Counted from the stretch's first letter, positions 1 through 9,728 are shown. The stretch: 64,000 nucleotides of DNA from Pseudomonas sp. KNUC1026 (GCF_021650705.1 NZ_CP087138.1:4550001-4614000); one strand, 5' to 3'. The notes: generated by a model not told the origin, from the sequence alone. A program made the numbers and translations.

Positions 1-2766
1 CGCGCCAGTGTGACCTTGCTGGAGCCCGGCATGCCCGATGATCCATTGGCCGCCCAGCAATGGTACCTGAGCGACAGCCGGGTGCTCCCGGTGTGGCAGG
101 ACTACTCCGGCAAGGGCGTACGCATCGCCATGTTCGAGCCAGGCGGCGAGTTTGCCACGGCACCGGAGACTTTCGACATTCAGCACCCGGACCTGGTGGC
201 CAACGTGGACCCCACCTGGCTTGCGTCCCAACGCGAGAAAGGGGTGCTGCCTGGCCTGGCCTCTACCCACGCCACCATGGTTGCCGGGGTGATGGTTGCG
301 GCGCGCAACGGCCAGGGCGGTGTGGGTGTCGCCCACGGCGCGACCCTGAGCGGCTATTACCTGGCGAACAAAGGTGATGACCTCACAGGCCTGGGGCACA
401 TGCTCAACCATGATATTGCCAACCACAGTTGGGGGTTTCAGACCGACTTCGCGCTTGGCAACCTAAATGGCAGTAGTGTCAACACGGCGGCGGCCTTGGC
501 GAGCAATGCGCGTTACGCCGCGCACAACGGCCGCGGAGGGCTGGGCACGGTGATCGTCACCGCCGGCGGCAATGACCGCGCCAAAGGTGGCAGCGCCCAA
601 GGTTCGCTGACCAATAACAACCGCTTCTCGATCGAGGTGGGGGCGATCAACGCCAAAGGTGACCTGTCTACCTTGCAGGTGGGGGGCACGCCGTTCTCGA
701 ACCCTGGTGCCAGCCTGCTGGTGTCAGCGCCTGGCAGTAATGTGTTGTCGACCAGCCGGCAGGTGGAAACCGATCGTGGCTCTACGTTCGGCAATGATTA
801 CAGCAGCATGCAAGGCACCAGCTTCGCCGCACCGATCGTTTCAGGTGTGGTCGCCTTGATGCTTGAGGCCAACCCCAACCTGGGCTATCGCGATGTGCAG
901 CAGATTCTTGCGTTGTCTGCCCGGCGGGTGGCTGAAGGCGACGCCGGATGGCACGACAACGGTGCGCGCAACTGGAACGGCGGTGGTATGCATGCCAGCC
1001 ACGATTATGGCTTCGGAAACGTGGATGCTCGTGCGGCCGTGCGTTTGGCCGAAAGCTGGATGGCCCGCAGTACGGGAGAGGACGAGCGTATGCTCGCAGC
1101 GGGTAGCGGCGCTCTGGGCCTGGCCCTGAGCGGCGGCGGCCAGTTGGTCAACACTCTGCAGATGGAAGCAGGGGTGAAGGTCGAGCACGTTGAAGTCGAC
1201 CTGGATACCACCGTTGGCCGGCTCGGTGACCTTACCGTGACCCTGGTCTCGCCTGACGGCACCCGCAGCACGCTGCTCGACCGCGCTGGCAAGGTGCCGC
1301 AAGGCATGGAGGGGGCCAGCGACAGCGATGTGGGCAGCACCCGTACCGGTGATTTCAAATACAGTTTCATGAGCACCCATGGTTGGGGTGAGCGCTCGGC
1401 TGGCGTCTGGACACTTGAGGTAAACAGTGCCGCCAATGGTGAACCCGTGACGCTCAACAACTGGGCACTGCGCCTGTACGGCAGTGAGGCCACTGCAGAC
1501 GACACCTACTTCTACACTGACGAATTCGCCCAGTCGCTGGCGAGCGCCGCTGGCCGTGGGACGCTGGATGATGCGAGCAGTGGCTCCGCAGGCGGGCGTA
1601 ACACCCTGAATGCCGCTGCAGTCAGTGGCGATGTCAGCGTTTCGCTGGAGACCGGTAGCGCCAGCATCGCTGGGGCGGCATTGGCTCTGGCAAACCCGGC
1701 CGAAATCCACAACCTGGTGAGTGGCGACGGCAACGACACCTTGGTGGCGGGCCCCGCCGACGCGTTGCTCGACGGCGGCAGAGGGCACAACAGCCTCACC
1801 GGCGGCGGCGGCCAGGACCTGTTCGTGGTTCACCGTCGTGAGGGTGGCCAGGACACCTTGCAGCGTTTCGAGCCGGCGAAAGGTGAGGTGATCAACCTGG
1901 TTGGTTTTACCGGCAAGTCATTTGCCGACCTCGCCCTGAACCAGCAGGAAGCGGATGTGCGGGTAGAGCTGGGCAACGGCCAGCACATCCTGCTTGCACA
2001 GCAAACCGTGGAACAGCTCGGTGCCGCACACTTTCAGTTCCAGGACCACTTCGTCGCTCCCGCCCGCTATGTGAACAGCGCGCCGGTTCCGACTGGAGAA
2101 ATTGCGCAGGCGGGTATCGTTGTGCTCAATGGTGGTGGCGCAGGGGTGAGCCTGACCACGGGTGACGACGGCCAATTCGTTTTCTCATTGGCCGGTAAGG
2201 TGTACAGCCGTGACAGTGCCAGCGCCGATCACTTCGTGATCAGCCACCAGCCCAACGCTCAGAACTACAAAAACGCTCTGCGTGGCTTCCGCCATGGGGT
2301 CGACAAAATTGACCTGAGCCAGGTCGGTGTTACCCGCTTTGAGGAGCTTTCGGTGGAAAAGCTGAACCGTGGCACCATCAATGGCATTTCGCAAATTCAC
2401 GGTGTGGAGGTGAGCTCCCCAATGCTGCGAGGCGCGGGGGAGCCGGTAAAACTGCTGTACCTCGATGCTCTGGAGGCCGCGCAACTGGACGCTGGCGATT
2501 TTATTTTCGCCAGTGAGCATTTGCCGATGGAGACCGGAACGCCTCAACCCCTGGCGAGCCCACTTGCCGGCTTGCTTGCGGCGACTGCCCCAACCTCCAT
2601 GGTTGATACGGTAGACGGACCCAGCGGCGGTGCGGACCGTCAGGCGGCGTCACATGCCAGCCAGTTGGTGCACGCCATGGCAGCCTTCGCCCCTGCCCCG
2701 GGTGTGGCGTTCGCTCAAGAGGCGCCGTACTGGGAACCCCAGCAGGGCATGTTGGCGGTAGCCTGA
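1..2766 (+). CDS. Secreted S8 subtilisin-like serine protease with P-domain, 5' end cut by window
   Basis: Large exported protease, about 920 residues visible. The frame is open to the window edge; a GTG at base 10 is the first start codon seen, so the true start may lie upstream. Residues are counted from that GTG. The peptidase domain covers about residues 15-330, with His87 in an STHAT motif and Ser271 in GTSFAAP. The usual Asp position reads FEPGG, with Glu43. A proprotein-convertase P-domain follows (about 355-490). Next come Gly/Asp-rich stretches resembling RTX repeats (about 570-620), then a tail containing LVHAMAAF. No Sec signal is visible. The RTX-like repeats and tail resemble Pseudomonas proteins exported by type I secretion; that route is inferred. 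No exporter genes are in view. Confidence 0.85.
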   Translation, partial: RASVTLLEPGMPDDPLAAQQWYLSDSRVLPVWQDYSGKGVRIAMFEPGGEFATAPETFDIQHPDLVANVDPTWLASQREKGVLPGLASTHATMVAGVMVAARNGQGGVGVAHGATLSGYYLANKGDDLTGLGHMLNHDIANHSWGFQTDFALGNLNGSSVNTAAALASNARYAAHNGRGGLGTVIVTAGGNDRAKGGSAQGSLTNNNRFSIEVGAINAKGDLSTLQVGGTPFSNPGASLLVSAPGSNVLSTSRQVETDRGSTFGNDYSSMQGTSFAAPIVSGVVALMLEANPNLGYRDVQQILALSARRVAEGDAGWHDNGARNWNGGGMHASHDYGFGNVDARAAVRLAESWMARSTGEDERMLAAGSGALGLALSGGGQLVNTLQMEAGVKVEHVEVDLDTTVGRLGDLTVTLVSPDGTRSTLLDRAGKVPQGMEGASDSDVGSTRTGDFKYSFMSTHGWGERSAGVWTLEVNSAANGEPVTLNNWALRLYGSEATADDTYFYTDEFAQSLASAAGRGTLDDASSGSAGGRNTLNAAAVSGDVSVSLETGSASIAGAALALANPAEIHNLVSGDGNDTLVAGPADALLDGGRGHNSLTGGGGQDLFVVHRREGGQDTLQRFEPAKGEVINLVGFTGKSFADLALNQQEADVRVELGNGQHILLAQQTVEQLGAAHFQFQDHFVAPARYVNSAPVPTGEIAQAGIVVLNGGGAGVSLTTGDDGQFVFSLAGKVYSRDSASADHFVISHQPNAQNYKNALRGFRHGVDKIDLSQVGVTRFEELSVEKLNRGTINGISQIHGVEVSSPMLRGAGEPVKLLYLDALEAAQLDAGDFIFASEHLPMETGTPQPLASPLAGLLAATAPTSMVDTVDGPSGGADRQAASHASQLVHAMAAFAPAPGVAFAQEAPYWEPQQGMLAVA

Positions 2767-2774
2767 ACCGTGTG

Positions 2775-2800
2775 CGTGGGTAGGGTGAGCCCTACCCACG
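2775..2800. terminator. Perfect inverted repeat after the protease gene
   Basis: An 11-bp perfect stem (CGTGGGTAGGG and its complement) with a TGAG loop starts nine bases after the protease stop codon. No T-tract follows on the plus strand, so it is either a weak terminator or a transcript-end-stabilising hairpin. Confidence 0.55.
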
Positions 2801-2870
2801 TTCAACGTTCGGAAGCAGTGGTCGCCTGGCATGTAGCACTGCTGTTTGTTGTCTCGTTGAGTTTTTTTGC

Positions 2871-3173
2871 TCAACTCAGCTTGCGCAGAAACACAGCCAT
2901 CTCCTTTTCCGCCTGCTTATCGCCCTGCCCTCGAGCCGCTTCGATCCCCTGCTCCCAGGCCTGGCGGGCAGCGGTGGGATCGCCAGCCGCCCTGTGTGCT
3001 TTGCCCAAAAGCTTCCACGCGGCCGAGTACTTGGCGTCATGTGCAACGCAGCGTGCCAGATGCTCTGCCGCCTGCGGGTAATCGCCCTGGTCCAGGTAGG
3101 CTTTGCCCAGGCCAAAGCGCAACAGTGAGTTATCCACACCCTTGGCCAGCATTTTCTCCAGGGATTCGATCAT
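2871..3173 (-). CDS. Small tetratricopeptide-repeat protein
   Basis: A 100-residue soluble protein made of TPR-like helices. Repeats of the form LxxGLGKAYLDQGDYPQAAEHL occur near residues 15-50, and a second unit with AWKLLGKAHRAAGD lies near 52-85. Such proteins mediate protein contacts; the partner is unknown. The gene starts 11 bases after the trkA stop on the same strand and has a GGAGAG Shine-Dalgarno site, so it is probably the last gene of the fmt-rsmB-trkA transcript. A perfect DnaA box (TTATCCACA) lies inside it at 3130-3138. Confidence 0.8.
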   Translation of the reverse strand: MIESLEKMLAKGVDNSLLRFGLGKAYLDQGDYPQAAEHLARCVAHDAKYSAAWKLLGKAHRAAGDPTAARQAWEQGIEAARGQGDKQAEKEMAVFLRKLS

Positions 3174-3184
3174 CTGGTGCTCTC

Positions 3185-4558
3185 CTAGAAGAAACTCAAA
3201 CCGACGTGGAAGAGTTTTTCCACATCGCGAATCTGCTTTTTATCCACAACGAACAGGATGACGTGATCACCACTCTCGATCACGGTGCTGTCATGGGCGA
3301 TCAGCACCTCATCGGCGCGGATGATCGCGCCGATGGTGGTCCCGCTGGGCAGGTTGATCTGCCCGATGGCGCGCCCCACCACCTTGCTCGAACGGGCATC
3401 ACCGTGGGCAATGGCTTCGATGGCCTCGGCCGCGCCCCTGCGCAATGAGTGCACGCTGACGATATCGCCGCGGCGCACGTGCGTGAGCAACGTACCGATG
3501 GTCGCCAACTGCGGGCTGATGGCGATGTCGATCTCGCCCCCCTGGATCAGGTCGACATAGGCCGGGTTGTTGATGATCGTCATCACCTTGCGCGCACCCA
3601 GCCGCTTGGCCAGCAGCGACGACATGATGTTGGCCTCGTCATCGTTGGTCAGCGCCAGGAAGATATCCGCCTGGGCGATGTTCTCTTCCAGCAGCAGGTC
3701 GCGATCCGAAGCACTGCCTTGCAGCACCACCGTGCTGTCGAGGGTGTCCGAAAGCTGGCGGCAGCGCGCCGGGCTCATCTCGATGATCTTCACCTGGTAG
3801 CGGCTTTCGATGGCTTCGGCCAGCCGCTCGCCGATATGGCCACCGCCTGCGATGACGATGCGCTTGTTGTTCTGATCCAGTGTGCGCAGCTCGCCCATCA
3901 CGGCTCGGATGTCGTTGCGCGCCGCGATGAAGAACACCTCGTCGTCGGCTTCGATCACGGTGTCGCCGCGTGGTGTGATGGGCCGGTCACGGCGAAAGAT
4001 CGCCGCCACGCGCGTGTCTACGTTAGGCATGTGCTGGCGAATCTGGCGCAGTTGCTGGCCTACCAGCGGGCCGCCGTAGTAAGCCTTCACCGCCACCAAC
4101 TGTGCCTTGCCTTCGGCGAAGTCGATCACTTGCAAGGCCCCAGGGTGCTCGATGAGGCGCCGGATGTAGTTGGTGACCACCTGTTCGGGGCTGATCAACA
4201 CGTCCACGGGAATGGCGTCGTTGTCGAACAGGCCTGCCCGCGTGAGGTAGGCCGACTCGCGCACCCGGGCAATGCGGGTGGGGGTGTGAAACAGCGTGTA
4301 CGCCACCTGGCAGGCGACCATGTTGGACTCATCGCTGCTGGTGACGGCCACCAGCATGTCGGCATCCTCGGCGCCGGCCTGGCGCAGCACCGTGGGAAAG
4401 GAGCCACGGCCTTGCACGGTGCGGATGTCCAGGCGATCACCGAGGGTACGCAGGCGGTCGCCATCGGTGTCCACTACCGTGATGTCGTTGGCCTCGCTGG
4501 CCAGGTACTCGGCCAGCGTGCCGCCAACCTGGCCGGCACCCAGAATGATGATCTTCAT
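3185..4558 (-). CDS. trkA: Trk potassium uptake system regulatory subunit TrkA
   Basis: Cytoplasmic NAD-binding subunit that gates the TrkH/TrkG potassium channel. At 457 residues it has the full family length. It holds two tandem RCK units: a Rossmann motif GAGQVGGTLAEYLA at the N-terminus and a second AGGGHIGERLAEAI near residue 235, each followed by a TrkA-C domain. The start ATG has a GGGAG ribosome site. It lies 12 bases after rsmB on the same strand, the usual gamma-proteobacterial fmt-rsmB-trkA order. A perfect DnaA box lies within the gene at 3240-3248. The frame is intact and the identification is secure. Confidence 0.97.
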   Translation of the reverse strand: MKIIILGAGQVGGTLAEYLASEANDITVVDTDGDRLRTLGDRLDIRTVQGRGSFPTVLRQAGAEDADMLVAVTSSDESNMVACQVAYTLFHTPTRIARVRESAYLTRAGLFDNDAIPVDVLISPEQVVTNYIRRLIEHPGALQVIDFAEGKAQLVAVKAYYGGPLVGQQLRQIRQHMPNVDTRVAAIFRRDRPITPRGDTVIEADDEVFFIAARNDIRAVMGELRTLDQNNKRIVIAGGGHIGERLAEAIESRYQVKIIEMSPARCRQLSDTLDSTVVLQGSASDRDLLLEENIAQADIFLALTNDDEANIMSSLLAKRLGARKVMTIINNPAYVDLIQGGEIDIAISPQLATIGTLLTHVRRGDIVSVHSLRRGAAEAIEAIAHGDARSSKVVGRAIGQINLPSGTTIGAIIRADEVLIAHDSTVIESGDHVILFVVDKKQIRDVEKLFHVGLSFF

Positions 4559-4570
4559 GATCGGCTCCCG

Positions 4571-5881
4571 TCAGGCCGCGGCGGCGGCGATCTTGATCAG
4601 TTTGGCGTAATAGAACCCATCGTGGCCGCCTTCCTGGGGGAACAACTGGCGCCCATGTGGCTGGGGGATGCCTGCCCCGGTGGGCAGTGCCAGCTCACGC
4701 GCGCCCGGGGTGCGAGCCAGGAACGCAGCGATGTTCTCGCTGTTCTCGGCCGGCAGCACCGAGCAGGTGGCATAGACCAGCACGCCGCCGACTTCCAGGG
4801 TTTTCCACAGGGCGTCGAGCAGCTCGCCTTGCAGCTGGGCCAGCGCCGGAATGCCATCGGGCTGGCGGGCCAGCTTGATGTCGGGGTGGCGGCGGATCAC
4901 GCCAGTGGCAGAACAGGGTGCGTCGAGCAGGATGCGCTGGAAGGGTTTGCCGTCCCACCAGGCGCTGGCCTCGCGGCCGTCAGCAGCGATGAGGGTGGCC
5001 TGCAGCCCCAGGCGTGCGAGGTTGTCCTGCACGCGTACCAGGCGTTTGGGCTCAAGATCGATACCTACCACCTCGGCCAGCCCGGGCTCTTGCTCGAGCA
5101 TGTGGCAGGTTTTGCCGCCAGGCGCGCAGCAGGCGTCGAGCACCCGTTGGCCGGGCTTGAGCTCCAGCAACCCGGCTGCCAATTGCGCGGCTTCATCCTG
5201 CACGCTGGCCCAGCCTTCAGCGAAGCCTGGCAACTGGTCCACGTCACAGGCCTGGGCCAGCGTCACGCCGTCGGCGCTGAAAGCACAAGGCTGGGCCGCG
5301 ATGCCGGCCTGATCCAGCAGGCGCAGGTAATGGTCACGTTGTTGGTGGCGCACGTTCACGCGCAAGGTCATGGGCGGGTGTGCATTGCTTGCCAGGCAAA
5401 GCGCTTCCCACTGCTCTGGCCAGGCGGCCTTGAGGGCCTTCTGCAGCCAGCGCGGGTAAGCAGTGCGTGCGACCGGGTCGTTGCTCATGTCCTGCAATGT
5501 TTGCGCGCCATCACGCTGCGCGTTGCGCAGCACGGCATTGAGCAGGCCCTTGGCCCAAGGCTTCTCTAGCTTGTCGGCGCAGGCAACGGTTTCAGCGATA
5601 GCGGCGTGCGCCGGCACGCGGCTGTGCAGCAACTGATAAAGGCCCACCAGCAACAGCGCCTGGAGATCCAGGTCGTTGGCCTTGAAAGGCTTTTGCATCA
5701 GTTTGCCGATCAGCAACGACAGCGCCGGCTCCCAGCGTGCGGCGCCGAAGGCGAGGTCCTGGGCCAGGCCACGGTCGCGCGGCTCGACCTTGGCCAACTG
5801 CGGCGGTAGCGAGCTACCCAGCGACGCTTTACCGGCCAGCACTGCGGCCAGTGCCCGTGCAGCCGCCAGGCGCGGGCTCAT
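4571..5881 (-). CDS. rsmB: 16S rRNA (cytosine(967)-C5)-methyltransferase RsmB
   Basis: Methylates C967 of 16S rRNA using S-adenosylmethionine. The 436-residue protein has an N-terminal NusB-like RNA-binding domain (about 1-140) and a C-terminal methyltransferase domain. The SAM-binding motif DACCAPGGKT, the DAPCSATG motif and the catalytic-cysteine motif YATCSVLPAEN are all present. Its start overlaps the fmt stop by four bases (ATGA), indicating translational coupling. The gene is also known as sun or rsmB. Confidence 0.97.
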   Translation of the reverse strand: MSPRLAAARALAAVLAGKASLGSSLPPQLAKVEPRDRGLAQDLAFGAARWEPALSLLIGKLMQKPFKANDLDLQALLLVGLYQLLHSRVPAHAAIAETVACADKLEKPWAKGLLNAVLRNAQRDGAQTLQDMSNDPVARTAYPRWLQKALKAAWPEQWEALCLASNAHPPMTLRVNVRHQQRDHYLRLLDQAGIAAQPCAFSADGVTLAQACDVDQLPGFAEGWASVQDEAAQLAAGLLELKPGQRVLDACCAPGGKTCHMLEQEPGLAEVVGIDLEPKRLVRVQDNLARLGLQATLIAADGREASAWWDGKPFQRILLDAPCSATGVIRRHPDIKLARQPDGIPALAQLQGELLDALWKTLEVGGVLVYATCSVLPAENSENIAAFLARTPGARELALPTGAGIPQPHGRQLFPQEGGHDGFYYAKLIKIAAAAA

Positions 5882-6810
5882 TGGCCCAGCACCGTGCCGA
5901 GGGCGAATTGCTCGCGGCGGCTGTTGAACAGGTCGCTGAACGCCAGTGGCTTGCCACCGGGCAATTGCAGGCGTGTCAGGCGCAGTGCGCCCTGGCCGCA
6001 GGCGACCAGCAGGCCGGTTTTATCCACAGCGATCACCTCACCGGGCTGGCCGTTGCCCTCTTCCACGCCCGCAGCCAGCACCTTGACGGGTTCACCGTTG
6101 AGCGTGCTGTGGCAGACCGGCCAAGGGAAGAACGCGCGAATGGCGCGCTCCAGTTCAGCTGCGCTCAGTTGCCAATCCAGGCGCGCTTCGTCCTTGTTGA
6201 GCTTGTGCGCATAGGTGGCCAGCGAGTCGTCCTGCCGCTCGCCGTGCAGCGTGCCGGCGGCCAGGCCTTCGATTGCCTGCAGCACCGCGCCAGGGCCCAT
6301 CTGCGCCAGGCGATCATGCAAGCTCCCGCCGGTGTCTCCGGCGCTGATCGGGGTACTCACTTTGAGCAGCATCGGGCCGGTGTCAAGGCCGGCTTCCATG
6401 CGCATCACCGTCACGCCGCTCTCTGCGTCACCTGCCTGCACGGCCCGCTGGATGGGCGCCGCGCCGCGCCAGCGGGGCAGCAACGAGGCATGGCTGTTGA
6501 TGCAACCCAGGCGCGGGATGTCGAGCACTGCCTGCGGCAGGATCAGGCCGTAGGCGACCACCACCATCAGATCCGGTTGCAGCGCCGCCAGCACTTGCTG
6601 GGCCTCGACAGGCTTGAGGCTGGGCGGCTGATACACCTCGATACCATGCTCCACGGCCAACTGCTTCACCGGGCTTGGCATCAGCTTTTGCCCGCGCCCC
6701 GCCGGGCGGTCGGGTTGGGTGTAGACGGCGATCACGTCATGGTCACTGGCCAGCAGCGCCTTCAAGTGTTCGGCAGCAAATTCAGGTGTTCCGGCAAAAA
6801 CGATGCGCAT
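5878..6810 (-). CDS. fmt: Methionyl-tRNA formyltransferase
   Basis: Formylates initiator Met-tRNA using 10-formyltetrahydrofolate. The 310-residue length matches the family. The start MRIVFAGTPEFA is canonical, and the catalytic region reads GCINSHASLLPRWRGAAPIQ. It lies downstream of def and upstream of rsmB on the minus strand. The hairpin at 6826-6855 separates it from def. A perfect DnaA box is at 6020-6028. The frame is intact. Confidence 0.97.
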   Translation of the reverse strand: MRIVFAGTPEFAAEHLKALLASDHDVIAVYTQPDRPAGRGQKLMPSPVKQLAVEHGIEVYQPPSLKPVEAQQVLAALQPDLMVVVAYGLILPQAVLDIPRLGCINSHASLLPRWRGAAPIQRAVQAGDAESGVTVMRMEAGLDTGPMLLKVSTPISAGDTGGSLHDRLAQMGPGAVLQAIEGLAAGTLHGERQDDSLATYAHKLNKDEARLDWQLSAAELERAIRAFFPWPVCHSTLNGEPVKVLAAGVEEGNGQPGEVIAVDKTGLLVACGQGALRLTRLQLPGGKPLAFSDLFNSRREQFALGTVLGQ

Positions 6811-6825
6811 CGGTTCGAACCATCA

Positions 6826-6855
6826 AATAAAAAAGGCTTGCCGGGGCAAGCCTTT
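6826..6855 (-). terminator. Rho-independent terminator or attenuator between def and fmt
   Basis: On the minus strand a 10-bp perfect stem (AAAGGCTTGC, loop CCCG) is followed by a run of T residues. It lies after the def stop and before fmt. It would therefore end or attenuate def transcription before fmt. Confidence 0.75.
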
Positions 6856-6869
6856 GTTGAAGTGGGTGG

Positions 6870-7376
6870 TCAAGCTTGCTGGCGTTGCTGTTTTTCCAGC
6901 TTCTTCTTGATCCGGTCGCGCTTGAGCGTCGACAGGTAATCGACGAACAGCTTGCCATTGAGGTGGTCGCACTCGTGCTGGATGCAGACTGCCAGCAAAC
7001 CCTCGGCGATCATTTCAAACGGTTGGCCATCACGGCCCAGCGCGTTGATCCTGACCTTTTGCGGGCGGTCGACGTTTTCGTAGAAGCCCGGTACGGAGAG
7101 GCAGCCTTCCTGATACTGGTCCATCTGGTCGGTCAGCGATTCGAACTCCGGGTTGATGAACACCAGAGGTTCGCTACGATCTTCGGACAGGTCCATGACC
7201 ACCACGCGCTTGTGCACGTTGACCTGGGTAGCGGCCAGGCCGATGCCAGGGGCGTCGTACATGGTTTCGAACATGTCGTCGATCAACTGGCGCAGGCTGT
7301 CGTCGACCTCGGCCACAGGCTTGGCGAGGGTGCGCAGGCGAGGGTCCGGGAATTCGAGAATGTTTAAAATAGCCAT
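6870..7376 (-). CDS. def: Peptide deformylase
   Basis: Removes the N-formyl group from nascent proteins. The 168-residue protein has all three signature motifs: GIGLAATQ, EGCLSVPG (metal-ligand cysteine) and QHECDHLNG (HExxH metal site). It is the first gene of the minus-strand def-fmt-rsmB-trkA group and is divergent from the LysM gene. The 103-bp gap between them must hold both promoters. The frame is intact. Confidence 0.97.
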   Translation of the reverse strand: MAILNILEFPDPRLRTLAKPVAEVDDSLRQLIDDMFETMYDAPGIGLAATQVNVHKRVVVMDLSEDRSEPLVFINPEFESLTDQMDQYQEGCLSVPGFYENVDRPQKVRINALGRDGQPFEMIAEGLLAVCIQHECDHLNGKLFVDYLSTLKRDRIKKKLEKQQRQQA

Positions 7377-7479
7377 ATGCTCAAGTGCCGTACTTTAAGG
7401 TAATGTCAGCGATGCGCTCAGGGGCGACCCGCCGGGCGCGGGCATTGACGAATGCGTACATGATAAAGGGATTCACGGC

Positions 7480-8505
7480 ATGAGGAAATCACTACTGGCC
7501 CTGCTGTTGTTGGCCGCCAGCGGCCTTGCGCAGGCGCAAGTGCAACTCAGGGACGGTTATCCGGAGCGCTACACGGTAGTCCAGGGCGACACACTCTGGG
7601 ACATTTCCGGCAGGTTCCTCAGCAAGCCCTGGCAGTGGCCCGAGATCTGGCATGCCAACCCGCAGATTGCCAACCCCGACCTGATCTACCCCGGCGATAC
7701 TCTGGTGCTCACCTTCGTCGATGGCCAGCCACGGCTTTCGGTGCAGCGCGGCGCGTCACGGGGCACCATCGAGCTCTCGCCAACCGTGCGTACCAGCCCG
7801 GTCGCCGAAGCGATCCCGACCATTCCGCTCGGGGCAATCAACGCCTTTCTTCTCGACAACCGCGTAGTGGATTCTGCGGAAGATTTTGCCCGTGCCCCCT
7901 ACATCGTCGCCGGCAATCAGGAGCGTGTACTCAGCGGGCGAGGCGATCGCATCTATGGGCGCGGGCAGTTTGCACCAGACCAGAGCGCCTACGGGATCTT
8001 CCGCCAGGGCAAGACCTACTTCGACCCGGCCACTCATGAGGTGCTGGGCATCAACGCCGACAACATCGGCGGCGCCGAGGTGATCGCCACCGAGGGCGAC
8101 GTAGCCACCCTCGCCTTGCAGGCCTCCAACGCCGAAGTGCGCCTGGGTGATCGGTTGTTCCCGACCGGCCTGACGCCGGTGAACTCGTTCTTCTACCCCA
8201 GCCCGCCCACCCGCGAAGTGCATGGCACGATCCTGGACGTGCCCCGCGGTGTGACGCAGATCGGCAAATACGATGTGGTGACCTTGAATCGCGGCCGCCG
8301 CGATGGGCTCGTCGAGGGCAACGTGCTTGCCATCTACAAGACCGGGGAAACGGTCCGTGACCGAGTCACCGGCGAGCAGGTGAAAGTGCCTGACGAACGC
8401 GCGGGGATGCTGATGGTGTTCCGCACCTACGAAAAACTCAGCTATGGTCTAGTGCTCAACGCCAACCGTTCCCTGTCAATCATGGACAAAGTCACCAACC
8501 CATAG
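7480..8505 (+). CDS. LysM-domain exported peptidoglycan-binding protein
   Basis: A 341-residue protein with a cleavable signal peptide (MRKSLLALLLLAASGLAQAQ). A LysM domain spans about residues 29-78 (YTVVQGDTLWDISGRFL ... PDLIYPGDTLVL). The long conserved C-terminal region has no recognised catalytic motif. It most likely binds cell-wall glycan in the periplasm. It sits between def and dprA, its usual place in Pseudomonas, and is transcribed divergently from def. Confidence 0.9.
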   Translation: MRKSLLALLLLAASGLAQAQVQLRDGYPERYTVVQGDTLWDISGRFLSKPWQWPEIWHANPQIANPDLIYPGDTLVLTFVDGQPRLSVQRGASRGTIELSPTVRTSPVAEAIPTIPLGAINAFLLDNRVVDSAEDFARAPYIVAGNQERVLSGRGDRIYGRGQFAPDQSAYGIFRQGKTYFDPATHEVLGINADNIGGAEVIATEGDVATLALQASNAEVRLGDRLFPTGLTPVNSFFYPSPPTREVHGTILDVPRGVTQIGKYDVVTLNRGRRDGLVEGNVLAIYKTGETVRDRVTGEQVKVPDERAGMLMVFRTYEKLSYGLVLNANRSLSIMDKVTNP

Positions 8506-8534
8506 TGGCGTTTGTACAACATTCATCAACAGAG

Positions 8535-8543
8535 TTATCCACA
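8535..8543 (+). other. Perfect DnaA box in the LysM-dprA gap, one of a cluster
   Basis: The 9-mer TTATCCACA lies between the LysM gene and dprA. Identical copies occur at 3130, 3240, 6020, 9150 and 9941 on the plus strand and at 14407 on the minus strand. I saw no other exact copy in the rest of the window. Confidence 0.7.
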
Positions 8544-8587
8544 GGCTGTGCATTTGAGCCTGTGACGCAGAGATCAAGGATGATCAC

Positions 8588-9711
8588 ATGCCATTGTTCG
8601 ACCCCTGCGGGCATTCGCCCGCCGAGCTGGATGCTCGCCTGCGCCTGCATTTGCTTCCCGATATCGGTGCTATCCACTTCGCTCGCCTGATCCAGGCCTT
8701 TGGCAGCGGTTGCGCCGCACTGGCGGCTCCCGCCGCAGCCTGGCGCGCGTTGGGCCTGAAAGCCAGTAGCGCCGCAGCACGCCGCGAACCCATAATTAGG
8801 GACGCCGCCTTGGCCGCCAGCCGCTGGCTGGACCAACCAGGCCGGCATTTGCTCGCTTGGGACGCCTCGATCTACCCAGCCCTGCTCAAGGAAATTGCCG
8901 ACCCCCGCCACTGCTCTTTGTGCGTGGCAACCCCGCATTGTTGGAACGCCCGCAGCTCGCCATCGTTGGCAGCCGCCGTGCCAGCACGCCAGGCCTGGAC
9001 AACGCGCAGGCATTCGCCCAGGCATTGGCGAAAGCCGGTTTTGTGGTCACCAGCGGGCTGGCCCTGGGTATAGATGGCGCAGCGCATCGGGGGGCGATCA
9101 AGGCTGGGGGCGGCACCATCGCAGTGCTGGGCACGGGCCTCGAGAATATTTATCCACAGCGTCACAAGGGCCTGGCGGAAGAATTGGTCGAGGCGGGTGG
9201 CGCGCTGGTTTCCGAGTATCCGCTGGCAACTACTCCGGCCAAAGACAACTTCCCACGCCGCAACCGTTTGATCAGCGGCCTGAGCGTCGGTGTACTGGTG
9301 GTGGAGGCCCAATTGGCCAGCGGGTCGCTCATCACTGCGCGCCTGGCCGCCGAGCAGGGCCGGGAGGTGTATGCCGTGCCCGGTTCCATCCATCATCCTG
9401 GCGCCAGGGGTTGCCACCAGTTGATCCGCGATGGCGCGCAACTGGTAGAGAGCGTGGAGCACATTCTGGAGGGGCTCAGTGGCTGGACTTCCCACAGTGC
9501 CGCCCTGCCCGCTCCGGCGACCGTGGACGACCCGATACTTCGCGAGCTGGCCGCCGGTGCCCGCGGCAGTGAAGCACTGGCACGTGACCTGGGCTGGTCG
9601 TTGCCACGCTTGCTGGCCGCACTCACTGAACTCGAAATCACCGGGCAGGTCGTTTCTGAAGCCGGGCGATGGTTTGCCCGCCCGCTGCCGGATACACTGC
9701 GCGCACGTTGA
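8588..9711 (+). CDS. dprA: DNA processing protein DprA (frameshifted in this sequence)
   Basis: DprA/Smf loads RecA onto incoming single-stranded DNA during transformation. The frame opens with MPLFDPCGHSPAELDARL and an N-terminal SAM-like helical domain. It changes in the C-run at 8902-8906. Adding one C restores DPPPLLFVRGNPALLERPQL and the Rossmann-like core (GSRRAS, GIDGAAHRGAI, NRLISGLSVG). A C-terminal winged-helix-like segment follows. The restored length of about 375 residues fits the family. One missing base in a homopolymer is most likely a sequencing error. tsaC follows 17 bases later. Confidence 0.9.
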
Positions 9712-9728
9712 AACGGGGAGTGACAGAC

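Noticed and set aside
3449..5569. Long open frame opposite trkA and rsmB on the plus strand
   Set aside because: It mirrors two intact, well-known genes, has no domain or ribosome site, and is expected in GC-rich DNA.
6826..6855. REP element between def and fmt
   Set aside because: The hairpin resembles GGCTTGCC REP cores, but it is compact and followed by a T-tract on the minus strand, so a terminator explains it better.
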